A DNA stretch of 64,000 bases from Pedobacter sandarakinus (GTDB lineage: Bacteria; Bacteroidota; Bacteroidia; Sphingobacteriales; Sphingobacteriaceae), in contig NZ_JAPIVG010000003.1 of the NCBI RefSeq assembly GCF_026240095.1, positions 248,001 through 312,000 on the forward strand, given 5' to 3'. Made by a program: the position numbers and the translations under genes. Shown here piece after piece: positions 1 through 7,805 of the stretch. Under the pieces are notes generated by a model. It saw only the letters and a list, made by a program, of their open reading frames with translations, searched no databases and was not told the DNA's origin. Within the stretch, counting starts at the first letter, position 1; every line of letters begins with the position of its first letter.

Positions 1-402
1 CTCGATGCAAGTACCTTGCAGCTTATAATGATGAATTATCTCGACCCTGCATCAGACCGGGCTAAAGATCATCTTATTGCACTAGAGAACGAATTAAAAA
101 CGGAAGATGGTTTATTTTACAGGTATTTGCATGCCGATGATTTCGGAAAGCCGAAGACCACTTTCTTGATTTGCGCATTCTGGTATGTAGAAGCATTGGC
201 TTGTGTAGGCAGGGTAGATGAAGCGATTACGGAGTTTGAACACATTATCAAATATTGCAATCACCTATTGCTCTTTAGTGAAGATGTTGATGCAAAAACA
301 GGTAGTCAGTGGGGTAATTTTCCACAGGCATATAGCCATGTAGGGCTTATGAATGCTGCATATAAAATTGCTATTAAACTAGATAGGCCTATTTTTCTGT
401 AA
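1..402 (+). CDS. Glycoside hydrolase family 15 protein, C-terminal fragment (glucoamylase/trehalase type)
   Basis: Partial gene: the frame is open from base 1, and the in-frame codons before the first TTG still fit the family, so the true start lies outside the window. About 133 residues remain. They carry the conserved GH15 C-terminal pattern: TFLICAFWYVEAL, then FSEDVDAKTGSQWGNFPQ and AYSHVGLMNAA. GH15 enzymes are (alpha/alpha)6-barrel hydrolases acting on alpha-glucans or trehalose. The convergent neighbour makes trehalose, so a trehalose-linked role is plausible. The fragment alone cannot separate glucoamylase from trehalase. Family assignment is firm; substrate is inference. Confidence 0.88.
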   Translation, partial: LDASTLQLIMMNYLDPASDRAKDHLIALENELKTEDGLFYRYLHADDFGKPKTTFLICAFWYVEALACVGRVDEAITEFEHIIKYCNHLLLFSEDVDAKTGSQWGNFPQAYSHVGLMNAAYKIAIKLDRPIFL

Positions 403-442
403 CTATAGCTATAAGCTTGCCAGTTGCATATAAATAGCAAAG

Positions 443-486
443 ACCCTTCACTATAGTTTCAAAAATCAACAGCGAAGGGTTTTTTA
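443..486 (+). terminator. Rho-independent terminator after the GH15 gene
   Basis: A 7-bp stem (ACCCTTC at 443-449 pairing with GAAGGGT at 474-480) is followed at once by a T-run. It lies 40 bp past the GH15 stop. The 24-nt loop is long, so efficiency is uncertain. Confidence 0.65.
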
Positions 487-536
487 TACACCGATTTCTA
501 AATAATATCCGTTGAGATATGAAAAGCTTGGAACGC

Positions 537-586
537 AAAAAACCGAGTATGCCGGTTAAGTTTGGTTTAACTTACCACGTACTCGG
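537..586 (-). terminator. Terminator for the trehalose synthase gene
   Basis: CCGAGTA at 543-549 pairs with TACTCGG at 580-586, with further inner pairing (GGTTAAG against CTTACC). On the minus strand the stem is followed by six T (A6 at 537-542 on the plus strand). It sits 34 bp past the otsAB stop and pairs with the opposite-strand terminator to separate the convergent genes. Confidence 0.75.
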
Positions 587-619
587 CTTTAAATTAACCG
601 CAAAACCTTTGCACAGTTC

Positions 620-2809
620 TTAACTTCTATCTATAAATTCTTCCTTAACTAAACTCCAGAGCAGCTTTCTAACCTCTTTAAAATCATTTAAATAATATTT
701 CGCTTCAGATAAATTGTTACCCACCTTTACGGTAAAAGCATCACTGGGGAGCGCTCTAAAAATATCCTCGTCGGTATGGTCATCACCTAGGGCGATAATA
801 AAATCAGGATGTTTACCGTACAGCCAATTAAGGGCGGCTTTACCTTTATTTACTTCCATATTTTTGAATTCGATAATCTTATTTCCGGGCATCAACTGTA
901 AGCCTTTATCTGCGGCTAAAATTTTCATGTGACTTACAATCTCGTTAGCTCTTAAATCGCCTAATCCTTCTTCTGCTTTGCGGTAATGCCAAACCAGCGA
1001 ATAGCTTTTTTCCTCGATGAAAGATCCCGGTGTCCGATCTGTATAAGTATCTAAAAGCGCCTTAATCTCACTTTTCCACTGATCGGTGAGTAGGGGCAAA
1101 GAGTGCCATTTATCGCCATGCGATTTTTGCCACGCCCCATGCTCGGCTATCAGATCTACTTGCAGATGGCCAAACCACCTTTCGAGGGTTTCATGTTGTC
1201 GGCCACTTATAATTACCACAGTATTTGCTTTATCCAAAACAAGGTTTTCAATCAGGTCGTATAATTCATCATCAGGAGATGCATCATCTATATTACCTGT
1301 AAAATCGACTAACGTTCCATCGTAGTCTAGAAATAGCACCCGACTTTTTGTGTTTGCATATTTTGCTGCAATAACTTCATTAATGTTGTTAACTGCATGC
1401 TTTGTCAATAATGATTTTTGAGAATCTTTCACTTCGTTTAATCTTAAAATAAAATTATTTACCCAATGTTTTACATTGTATTTTTCTACAACAGCACGCA
1501 TGGCTTTCATGCGCAATTGCTGTTCTTCCAAGGGCATTTTCAGGGCACTTACAATAGCTTCCATAATATCTCCCAAGTTGTTTGGATTGACGACGAGAGC
1601 ATCTGTTAATTCTTTTGATGCGCCTGCCATTTCGCTTAATATCAGTACCCCGTCATCGTTATTCCTGCTGGCGATGTATTCTTTGCTTACCAGATTCATT
1701 CCGTCACGCATGGGTGTTACCAGGCAAATATCTGCAGAAGAGTAAAGTGCAGATAAAACTTCGATAGGAAAAGAACGATAAAAATAGTTAACGGGAATCC
1801 AATCCATCGAACGATACCTGGCGTTTAAATTGCCAACAAACTGGTCTATCTGCTCTCGAAGGTCGCTGTATTGCGGAACAGTATCTCTGGAAGGAACCAC
1901 AATCATAAAAAGCTCGATTTTTCCGATAAATTCGGGATGCATCTGTAATAATAATTCCAGTGCTTTTAATCGTTCTAAAATGCCTTTGCTATAATCTAAG
2001 CGATCGATTGAAAGAATAATTTTCACATTTTCCTTGCCTTCTTTAAAATATCCAATCTCTCTTTTAACCTCTTCGGTTGACACCAGAGATGAGAACTTCT
2101 CGTAGTCAATTCCCATTGGAAAAGCCTCAATTACTATCTGTCTTTCGTGACTATGAAGTACGTTAGATGACGAATTTACAGGTAGTAGCCTTGTTGCGGT
2201 ACTGATGAAGTGCCGTACATCATCGTAGGTATGGAAGCCAATTAAATCTGCCCCAATCAAACCATTTAAAAGTTCTTCCCGCCAAGGAATAAGCCTAAAT
2301 ATTTCGTAAGATGGGAAAGGAATATGCTGGAAAAATCCGATTGTTGCTGACGGCATTTTTTCGCGTAAGATCCCCGGCAGGAGTAAAAGTTGGTAGTCCT
2401 GGATCCAAATCTTATCGGTTCTACCAAGCACCTGCATAGCGCATTTTGCAAATTTCTGATTTACCGATTGGTAAAAATCCCAGTAATTTTGCTCATAATG
2501 CGCATAGGTTACCAAATAATGAAACACTGGCCATAAAATTTCATTCGAAAAACCTTCATAATATAGGTTTATTTCCTCTTGGGTAAGAAACACGGGGTAG
2601 AGGTTGAGTTCGCCAAGTTTTTGAATTACCTCTTCCTGACGATTTTCGGGGACGTCAATCCCTGGCCATCCAATCCAGATAGAATTGCCGCTTTTGTACA
2701 CATCTCCTAGTCCAGTTGCGAGGCCACCCTCACTCGGAATAAAAGTATACTCGTTATCTTTTTCGATAATTTTAACAGGTAATCTATTCGATATTATAAC
2801 AGTTTTCAT
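620..2809 (-). CDS. otsAB: Bifunctional trehalose-6-phosphate synthase / trehalose-6-phosphatase (OtsA-OtsB fusion)
   Basis: Makes trehalose from UDP-glucose and glucose-6-phosphate and then dephosphorylates it, in the cytosol. Residues about 1-480 are a GT20 synthase: SNRLPV at 7-12, the GGLATGL loop, WIGWPG, IQDYQLLLLP, FFQHIPFPSYE and SIDRLDYSKGI. Residues about 490-729 are a HAD phosphatase with LFLDYDGTLV (nucleophile Asp), VVIISGR and GDDHTDEDIF, so both halves look active. The open frame extends to a GTG at 2830, but the ATG at 2809 begins with the conserved MKTVIISNRLPV and is preferred. It is convergent with the GH15 gene, consistent with a trehalose synthesis and breakdown pair. Fused synthase-phosphatases of this length are usual in Bacteroidota. 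Confidence 0.95.
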   Translation of the reverse strand: MKTVIISNRLPVKIIEKDNEYTFIPSEGGLATGLGDVYKSGNSIWIGWPGIDVPENRQEEVIQKLGELNLYPVFLTQEEINLYYEGFSNEILWPVFHYLVTYAHYEQNYWDFYQSVNQKFAKCAMQVLGRTDKIWIQDYQLLLLPGILREKMPSATIGFFQHIPFPSYEIFRLIPWREELLNGLIGADLIGFHTYDDVRHFISTATRLLPVNSSSNVLHSHERQIVIEAFPMGIDYEKFSSLVSTEEVKREIGYFKEGKENVKIILSIDRLDYSKGILERLKALELLLQMHPEFIGKIELFMIVVPSRDTVPQYSDLREQIDQFVGNLNARYRSMDWIPVNYFYRSFPIEVLSALYSSADICLVTPMRDGMNLVSKEYIASRNNDDGVLILSEMAGASKELTDALVVNPNNLGDIMEAIVSALKMPLEEQQLRMKAMRAVVEKYNVKHWVNNFILRLNEVKDSQKSLLTKHAVNNINEVIAAKYANTKSRVLFLDYDGTLVDFTGNIDDASPDDELYDLIENLVLDKANTVVIISGRQHETLERWFGHLQVDLIAEHGAWQKSHGDKWHSLPLLTDQWKSEIKALLDTYTDRTPGSFIEEKSYSLVWHYRKAEEGLGDLRANEIVSHMKILAADKGLQLMPGNKIIEFKNMEVNKGKAALNWLYGKHPDFIIALGDDHTDEDIFRALPSDAFTVKVGNNLSEAKYYLNDFKEVRKLLWSLVKEEFIDRS

Positions 2810-2963
2810 GCTTGTATTTGTTGTATCCACATTAATAAAAGCATGTTATTCCCTTTTTGTTTGATTTTTTTCTCTAAAACAACATTAAGATGATAGCAAA
2901 AAGGTGCCGTAAAAAGTCTTTTTCTACAGAGAAATCAAGTGAGAAATAATGGTTTAAGAGGGC

Positions 2964-4322
2964 TTAGCTATAGTTAAAAACGAGTGAAAATATGGTCAGC
3001 TCGTTCGGCATGGAAGAAACTTCTATGCTTCCCTTATGCATTTTCATAATATTTCTGCTGATGGTTAAACCTATTCCTGATCCATTTTTTCGGGTAGTAT
3101 AAAATGGGACGAAAATTTTTTCAAGATCTGCTGTTGCAATTCCGCTTCCATTGTCAATTACGTCGATGTAAATTTTAGTATTCTCCAAACGATATTGAAC
3201 ACTTATGTGCGGCATTTCTACGTTTGAAACTGCATGGATGCTATTGGTGATTAAGTTGATAAGGGTTTGCTCAATTAATTTTAAATCTAGCTGAACGGAT
3301 ATTTTGGATGATGTTTGTTCTACATCCAACACAACCTGGTTTACTTTAGCAAATGGTTGCATTAACACCTTAATATGCTTCAAAATTTCGCCAATGGTAT
3401 GGGATTGAAGGTTTGGTGTTGGTAATTCTGCAATTAATCGGTAATCTTTAACAAAATCTAATAAGCCAGCCGAACGTCTCTTAATAGTTTGCATGGCGGT
3501 TTTAAGATCGTCCATTTCATCGCCTGCTAAATTTGTTTTCTCATTTACCATACTGTTAATGGTATCAGATAAGGAGCTGATAGGTGTAATAGAATTTAAA
3601 ATTTCATGCGAAATTACTCCAATAAGGCGGTTCCAAGCTTCAGTTTCCTTTTGCTCGATCTCATCTTTTATATTCTGGAAACTGATGATGCTGTAATTTT
3701 TTTCAAAAAGGTTTAATGGAATTACCTCTATAGAAAGTTGTATTGGTTTATCATGGATCTTGAACTCAAGAAAGCGCTTTCCACCTGAGGCAATAAGATC
3801 TATCTCTTTGGCAAAGTCGGGTAAGTGCTGTTGTAGCCTATGCCAGTACTTAAATGCTGGCACACCCAACAGGTTAGAAGCGGCTTGATTAAAAAATGCA
3901 ATTTCCTCATTCTGCTGATCAAGCACTTTTTTGTTAATTACAATAACGCCAACTGGAACCTGCTCTAAAATGGTTTTAATTAACTCGAACATCGCCTCCT
4001 GTTCCAACTTAATTTGTTTATGTACTTGCAGTATGTCTCCAAATGATTGGTATAATTCGGGAAAGCTGCCTTTAGTGACTTTGTTCTTGAAATTCAAAGT
4101 ATGATCCCGTGTCTTAACCGCCAGGATAAATCGGTTAATATCTGATCGGATCTCGTTGATATAGTAATAGAGTGAAATAATAGATGCCAAGAAGAGCAAA
4201 CTTGCCCCGAAGATCGAAAACCAAAGTTGTGTGCTGCTAATAAGGTAGTAAAGTAAGTAACCTAGCAAATTAATAAAAATCAGCTTAGTTAAAAGACGGA
4301 AAGTAAAGCGTTTATAAAACAT
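2964..4322 (-). CDS. Membrane sensor histidine kinase (NtrY/AtoS-like)
   Basis: Two-component sensor of 452 aa. Two N-terminal membrane segments (about 12-28 and 34-55) are separated by only a few residues, so there is no sizeable periplasmic sensor domain. A PAS-like segment follows (about 115-215). The HisKA box is VISHEILNSITPI with the phosphoacceptor at His239, and the ATPase domain shows the N-box (NLITNSIHAV), DNGSGI and GSGIGLTISRNIM. It lies 11 bp downstream of the NtrC-type regulator, clearly as its cognate kinase. The short sensor region suggests detection of a membrane or cytosolic cue, which would suit envelope-stress control of the neighbouring ABC transporters (inference). Confidence 0.92.
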   Translation of the reverse strand: MFYKRFTFRLLTKLIFINLLGYLLYYLISSTQLWFSIFGASLLFLASIISLYYYINEIRSDINRFILAVKTRDHTLNFKNKVTKGSFPELYQSFGDILQVHKQIKLEQEAMFELIKTILEQVPVGVIVINKKVLDQQNEEIAFFNQAASNLLGVPAFKYWHRLQQHLPDFAKEIDLIASGGKRFLEFKIHDKPIQLSIEVIPLNLFEKNYSIISFQNIKDEIEQKETEAWNRLIGVISHEILNSITPISSLSDTINSMVNEKTNLAGDEMDDLKTAMQTIKRRSAGLLDFVKDYRLIAELPTPNLQSHTIGEILKHIKVLMQPFAKVNQVVLDVEQTSSKISVQLDLKLIEQTLINLITNSIHAVSNVEMPHISVQYRLENTKIYIDVIDNGSGIATADLEKIFVPFYTTRKNGSGIGLTISRNIMKMHKGSIEVSSMPNELTIFSLVFNYS

Positions 4323-4333
4323 GTTTTTTGAAC

Positions 4334-5704
4334 TTAGATTCCGAACTTTTCTATCCGCCTGTAAAGTGCAGCCCTTGTAAGCCCTAAATCGTTGGCAGCT
4401 TTAGAGATGTTTCCTTTATGTTTATCTATTGCCTTTTGCACCATCATTTTCTCCATATCTTCAAGAGGCATTTCATCGGGAATGGTGTTTTGCTGACTAA
4501 AACGTTGGGGGCTAAGTTGTAAATCCTGTTCGGTTATTTCATCGGCATCGCCCATAATTACGGCCCGTTCAATTACGTGTTGCAATTCACGAACGTTTCC
4601 TGGCCATCTGTAGCTTAATAAAATATCATTTGCCTTTGCAGTTAAAGATCGAATATTTTTGTGGTACTTCGCGTTAAAGCCTCTCATGAAATAATTTGCC
4701 AGCCGCAGAATGTCTTCGCCTCGCTTTCTAAGTGGAGGTAAAATTAGTTCAACGGTATTAATTCTGTACAGTAAATCTTGCCTAAAGGTATTTTTTGTTA
4801 CCATCTCATCTAAAGGCATGTTGGTTGCGGTAATAAGTCTCACATTTACTTTTCGCTCCTTACTTTCGCCCAACCTTATAACGGTGCGGTTCTGCAAAAC
4901 ACTTAAAAGCTTTGCTTGTAGTGGTAATGTTAAGTTGCCAATTTCATCAAGAAAAATTGTGCCACCATCCGCCAGCTCAAATCGGCCAGGTTTATCCTCT
5001 TTGGCATCAGTGAATGCACCCTTGGCATAGCCAAAAAGCTCGCTTTCGAACAAATTCTCATTTAAAGAGCCTAAGTCGACATGCATAAATACCTGGTTTC
5101 TGCGCATGGATTTCGCATGAAGTTCGTAGGCAAAAACCTGTTTTCCTGTACCATTTTCACCTAATATCAACACATTCGCATCGGTTGGCGCTACCTTTAA
5201 TAGCGTAGATTGTAGTTGTTGAATTATTGCCGAGTCACCAACGATATGCTCAAAACCTCGGGTCATATCTTTTTGTAAAGAATTATGAATTTTTTCTAAT
5301 TTCTTTACCTTTTTTGTTGATGCCCTCAGCTTTGCGGCCGCAGAAAGTGTGGCAAAGAGTTTCTCATTTTCCCAGGGTTTTAAGATAAAGTCTGTTGCAC
5401 CATTTTTAATGGCTTTAACCGCAAGTTCGACACTGCCAAATGCAGTCATCAAAATGATAACATAATCTTTTTCTATAGATAAAATATGTTCTAACCAATA
5501 GAGCCCTTCCCGTCCATCACTGGCGCCCTTTTGATAGTTCATATCGAGCAAAATAATATCTACATCATATTTACTTAATAAAACATTAATTTCTTTAGGC
5601 GATTTACAAGTGATTACTTGATTAAAATGTTGTTTTAAAAATAAACGAGCACTTAATAAGATATCATCATCATCATCTATTACTAATATATTTGCTTCTG
5701 TCAT
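4334..5704 (-). CDS. NtrC-family sigma-54-dependent response regulator
   Basis: 456 aa with three domains. The receiver (1-120) has the acidic pocket DDDDD at 10-14 and phosphoacceptor Asp54. The AAA+ domain has Walker A GENGTGK at 182-188, the sigma-54 contact loop GAFTDA at 229-234 and Walker B GGTIFLDE at 247-254. A Fis-type helix-turn-helix ends the protein (ISKAANDLGLTRAALYRR). The contact loop is GAFTDA rather than the canonical GAFTGA; the essential Thr is kept. It is first in a two-gene operon with the kinase. The two -24/-12 promoters with paired upstream dyads in this window (about 7760 and 20195) are its most likely targets (inference). An inverted-repeat fragment begins 8 bp upstream of the start codon. 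Confidence 0.94.
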   Translation of the reverse strand: MTEANILVIDDDDDILLSARLFLKQHFNQVITCKSPKEINVLLSKYDVDIILLDMNYQKGASDGREGLYWLEHILSIEKDYVIILMTAFGSVELAVKAIKNGATDFILKPWENEKLFATLSAAAKLRASTKKVKKLEKIHNSLQKDMTRGFEHIVGDSAIIQQLQSTLLKVAPTDANVLILGENGTGKQVFAYELHAKSMRRNQVFMHVDLGSLNENLFESELFGYAKGAFTDAKEDKPGRFELADGGTIFLDEIGNLTLPLQAKLLSVLQNRTVIRLGESKERKVNVRLITATNMPLDEMVTKNTFRQDLLYRINTVELILPPLRKRGEDILRLANYFMRGFNAKYHKNIRSLTAKANDILLSYRWPGNVRELQHVIERAVIMGDADEITEQDLQLSPQRFSQQNTIPDEMPLEDMEKMMVQKAIDKHKGNISKAANDLGLTRAALYRRIEKFGI

Positions 5705-5711
5705 TTTTTAG

Positions 5712-5746
5712 CCTCACCCTAAATCCGTCTCCACAAGGAGAGGGAG
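5712..5746. repeat. Partial copy of the DUF559-associated hairpin repeat
   Basis: Begins with the same CCTCACCCT arm as the full repeats and continues into a hairpin (TCTCC-acaa-GGAGA) like theirs, but only one of the two hairpins is present. It lies just upstream of the response-regulator start codon, probably in its 5' leader. A diverged or solo unit of the family. Confidence 0.6.
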
Positions 5747-5787
5747 TTTGAATAGTAGGGGCACTATTTTAAATTTTTATCTTTTTA

Positions 5788-5954
5788 CCTCACCCTATTA
5801 AAGGTATTGGTCTATATTTTTTTGTGCTGTCCCTCTCCTTGAAGAGAGGGATTAAAAGCCTAGCGGTTTAAACCTAAATTGCAGATTTTTTTTTTACTCC
5901 ATATTTTCTGCTCCACGCCCCCTCTCTTCAAGGAGAGGGGATTAAGGGGTGAGG
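5788..5954. repeat. BIME-like inverted hairpin pair, copy 1
   Basis: The outer arms are imperfect inverted repeats: CCTCACCCTATTAA at the left, and TTAAGGGGTGAGG at the right, which is the complement of CCTCACCCCTTAA. Inside are two hairpins in opposite orientation: CCCTCTC-cttgaa-GAGAGGG (5831-5850 region) and CCCCTCTC-ttcaag-GAGAGGGG (5919-5940). The second is nearly the reverse complement of the first. The right arm encodes the last residues (LTP) and stop of the adjoining DUF559 gene. Confidence 0.85.
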
Positions 5955-6334
5955 TTTTTACTTTGCAAATAACTTTTAATTGTACTCAAAACTATCTCCA
6001 AATTACTATTTACCATTTCATTTGTGAACCTGATTATTGTAATTCCTAGCTCTTCAAGTTCGTAAGTTCTATTTTTATCATGCTCGGCATTCTCATGTTG
6101 GTCATGTATTCCTCCATCAATTTCTATTACAAGCTTAGCGTCATAACAATAGAAATCTGCAATGTATTTGTTTAAGGGATGTTGCCTTCTAAATTTAAAA
6201 CCCAAAACTTTTCTGTTTCTTAAACTTTGCCAAATCAGATTTTCAGCATCAGTTTGTGTTTTTCTCAGGACTTTGGAAAATTCAAAAAGCTTTGCATTCG
6301 CACCTTTAAATAATTCATCACCGTAATTTTCCAT
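5942..6334 (-). CDS. DUF559 endonuclease-like protein, tandem copy 1
   Basis: 130 aa, the usual size of the DUF559 family, which is related to Vsr and other PD-(D/E)XK nucleases. The core reads FRRQHPLNKYIADFYC then LVIEIDGGIHD, supplying the Asp and Glu-x-Asp acidic residues expected of a nuclease site. The N-terminal RKTQTDAENLIWQSLRNRK is also typical. The last codons (LTP and stop) lie inside the flanking hairpin repeat. It differs from copies 2 and 3 at only a few residues (PLNKY against PLDKY, CYDAK against CYEAK). The function of the family is not established; linkage to the repeat suggests a role in repeat mobility or maintenance (inference). Confidence 0.85.
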   Translation of the reverse strand: MENYGDELFKGANAKLFEFSKVLRKTQTDAENLIWQSLRNRKVLGFKFRRQHPLNKYIADFYCYDAKLVIEIDGGIHDQHENAEHDKNRTYELEELGITIIRFTNEMVNSNLEIVLSTIKSYLQSKNLTP

Positions 6335-6349
6335 CGTACTTATTTTTTA

Positions 6350-6515
6350 CCGCACCCTGTTAAAGGCATTGGTTTATGTTTTTTAGTGCTGCCCCTCTCC
6401 TTAAAGAGAGGGATTAAAAGCCTAGCGGTTTAAACCTAAATTGCAGATTGTTTTTTACTCCATATCTTCTGCTCAACACCCCCTCTCTTCAAGGAGAGGG
6501 GATTAAGGGGTGAGG
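6350..6515. repeat. BIME-like inverted hairpin pair, copy 2
   Basis: Same layout as copy 1. The left arm has drifted to CCGCACCCTGTTAA and the first hairpin loop has a substitution. The second hairpin and the right arm (GGGGTGAGG) are intact. The copy-to-copy period is 561 bp. Confidence 0.85.
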
Positions 6516-6895
6516 TTTTTACTTAGCAAATAACTTTTAATCTTACTCAAAACTATCTCCAAATTACTATTTACCATTTCATTTGTGAACCTGATTATTG
6601 TAATTCCTAGCTCTTCAAGTTCGTAAGTTCTATTTTTATCATGCTCGGCATTCTCATGTTGGTCATGTATTCCTCCATCAATTTCTATTACAAGCTTAGC
6701 TTCATAACAATAGAAATCTGCAATATATTTGTCTAAGGGATGTTGCCTTCTAAATTTAAAACCCAAAACTTTTCTGTTTCTTAAACTTTGCCAAATCAGA
6801 TTTTCTGCATCAGTTTGCGTTTTTCTCAAGACTTTGGAAAATTCAAAAAGCTTTGCATTCGCACCTTTAAATAATTCATCACCGTAATTTTCCAT
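6503..6895 (-). CDS. DUF559 endonuclease-like protein, tandem copy 2
   Basis: 130 aa, nearly identical to copies 1 and 3, exactly 561 bp upstream of copy 1 in the same orientation. It keeps the nuclease-like core (PLDKYIADFYC, LVIEIDGGIHD) and a full-length frame with no stops or frameshifts. The C-terminal segment EIVLSKIKSYLLSK differs slightly from the other copies. An intact frame in all three copies means recent duplication, selection, or both. Its LTP-stop end is again supplied by the repeat arm. Confidence 0.85.
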   Translation of the reverse strand: MENYGDELFKGANAKLFEFSKVLRKTQTDAENLIWQSLRNRKVLGFKFRRQHPLDKYIADFYCYEAKLVIEIDGGIHDQHENAEHDKNRTYELEELGITIIRFTNEMVNSNLEIVLSKIKSYLLSKNLTP

Positions 6896-6910
6896 CGTAC
6901 TTATTTTTTA

Positions 6911-7076
6911 CCTCACCCTATTAAAGGCATTGGTCTATGTTTTTTTGTGCTGTCCCTCTCCTTGAAGAGAGGGATTAAAGGCTAGTAGTTTAAGCCAAAT
7001 TGCAAATTATTTTTTTTACTCCATATTCTCTGCTTTACGCCCCCTCTCTTCAAGGAGAGGGGATTAAGGGGTGAGG
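6911..7076. repeat. BIME-like inverted hairpin pair, copy 3
   Basis: Same architecture: left arm CCTCACCCTATTAA, two oppositely oriented hairpins (CCCTCTCcttgaaGAGAGGG and CCCCTCTCttcaagGAGAGGGG) and right arm TTAAGGGGTGAGG. Interior sequence between the hairpins has small indels relative to copies 1 and 2. Confidence 0.85.
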
Positions 7077-7456
7077 TTTTTACTTTGCAAATAACTTTTA
7101 ATCGTACTCAAAACTTTATCCAAATTACTATTTACCATTTCATTTGTGAACCTGATTATTGTAATTCCTAGCTCTTCAAGTTCGTAAGTTCTATTTTTAT
7201 CATGCTCGGCATTCTCATTTTGGTCATGTATTCCTCCATCAATTTCTATTACAAGCTTAGCTTCATAACAATAGAAATCTGCAATATATTTGTCTAAGGG
7301 ATGTTGCCTTCTAAATTTAAAACCCAAAACTTTTCTGTTTCTTAAACTTTGCCAAATCAGATTTTCCGCATCAGTTTGCGTTTTTCTCAAGACTTTGGAA
7401 AATTCAAAAAGCTTTGCATTCGCACCTTTAAATAATTCATCACCGTAATTTTCCAT
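7064..7456 (-). CDS. DUF559 endonuclease-like protein, tandem copy 3
   Basis: 130 aa, first of the three in the direction of transcription. The core motifs are intact (IADFYC, VIEIDGG). It differs by HDQNEN in place of HDQHEN and by NLDKVLSTIKSY near the end, so the copies are close but not identical. No promoter is obvious upstream; the 15-bp spacer to repeat copy 4 is identical in all three units. Whether the genes are expressed cannot be seen from the sequence. Confidence 0.85.
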   Translation of the reverse strand: MENYGDELFKGANAKLFEFSKVLRKTQTDAENLIWQSLRNRKVLGFKFRRQHPLDKYIADFYCYEAKLVIEIDGGIHDQNENAEHDKNRTYELEELGITIIRFTNEMVNSNLDKVLSTIKSYLQSKNLTP

Positions 7457-7471
7457 CGTACTTATTTTTTA

Positions 7472-7643
7472 CCTCACCCTATTAAAGGCATTAGTTTATG
7501 TTTTTTTAGTGCTGTCCCTCTCCTTGAAGAGAGGGATTTAAGTAATGGTGGTTTAAGTCAATTTGCATTGTGTATAATTTTTGTACCCATTATCTTTTGC
7601 TCCACGCCCCCTCTCTTCAAGGAGAGGGGATTAAGGGGTGAGG
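7472..7643. repeat. BIME-like inverted hairpin pair, copy 4
   Basis: The outermost copy, closing the array on the side of the HlyD gene. Both arms and both hairpins are present, but the spacer between the hairpins is more diverged than in copies 1-3. There is no DUF559 gene to its right. Four repeats bracket three genes. Confidence 0.85.
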
Positions 7644-7659
7644 TAAAATTATACCAAAC

Positions 7660-7675
7660 TGTTCAACACTGTACA
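7660..7675 (+). promoter_or_regulatory. Upstream activator dyad 1 of the HlyD operon
   Basis: A 16-bp imperfect dyad, TGTTCAACACTGTACA, matching TGTTC-N6-GAACA with one mismatch. Its centre is 21 bp, about two helical turns, from the next dyad. The pattern fits a dimer-pair binding site for an NtrC-type activator (inference). Confidence 0.55.
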
Positions 7676-7680
7676 GCTAC

Positions 7681-7696
7681 TGTTCGATATTGAACA
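7681..7696 (+). promoter_or_regulatory. Upstream activator dyad 2 of the HlyD operon
   Basis: TGTTCGATATTGAACA, with 5-bp perfect arms. It is centred about 72 bp before the -24 GG of the sigma-54-type promoter. The dyad pair upstream of the second ABC operon has nearly the same sequence and distance. Confidence 0.65.
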
Positions 7697-7757
7697 TATA
7701 TTTTTTGATAATAAATTTATATGTCTGATAATCAATTATTTAAAATTTAGAATCCTA

Positions 7758-7774
7758 TTGGCACAAACTTGGCA
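7758..7774 (+). promoter_or_regulatory. Sigma-54 (-24/-12) promoter of the HlyD-ABC operon
   Basis: TTGGCACAAACTTGGCA: GG at 7760-7761 and GC at 7772-7773 have the obligatory 12-bp spacing, and TGGCAC is a full -24 match. The -12 block has one departure from TTGC. Transcription would begin near 7785, about 20 bp before the start codon. Confidence 0.75.
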
Positions 7775-7805
7775 AAAGGCCATAACGATAATACCATAAA
7801 AACAA

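Noticed and set aside
5788..7643. Regular repeats resembling a CRISPR array
   Set aside because: The period is 561 bp, the repeated units contain intact protein-coding genes, and there are no short unique spacers or Cas genes.
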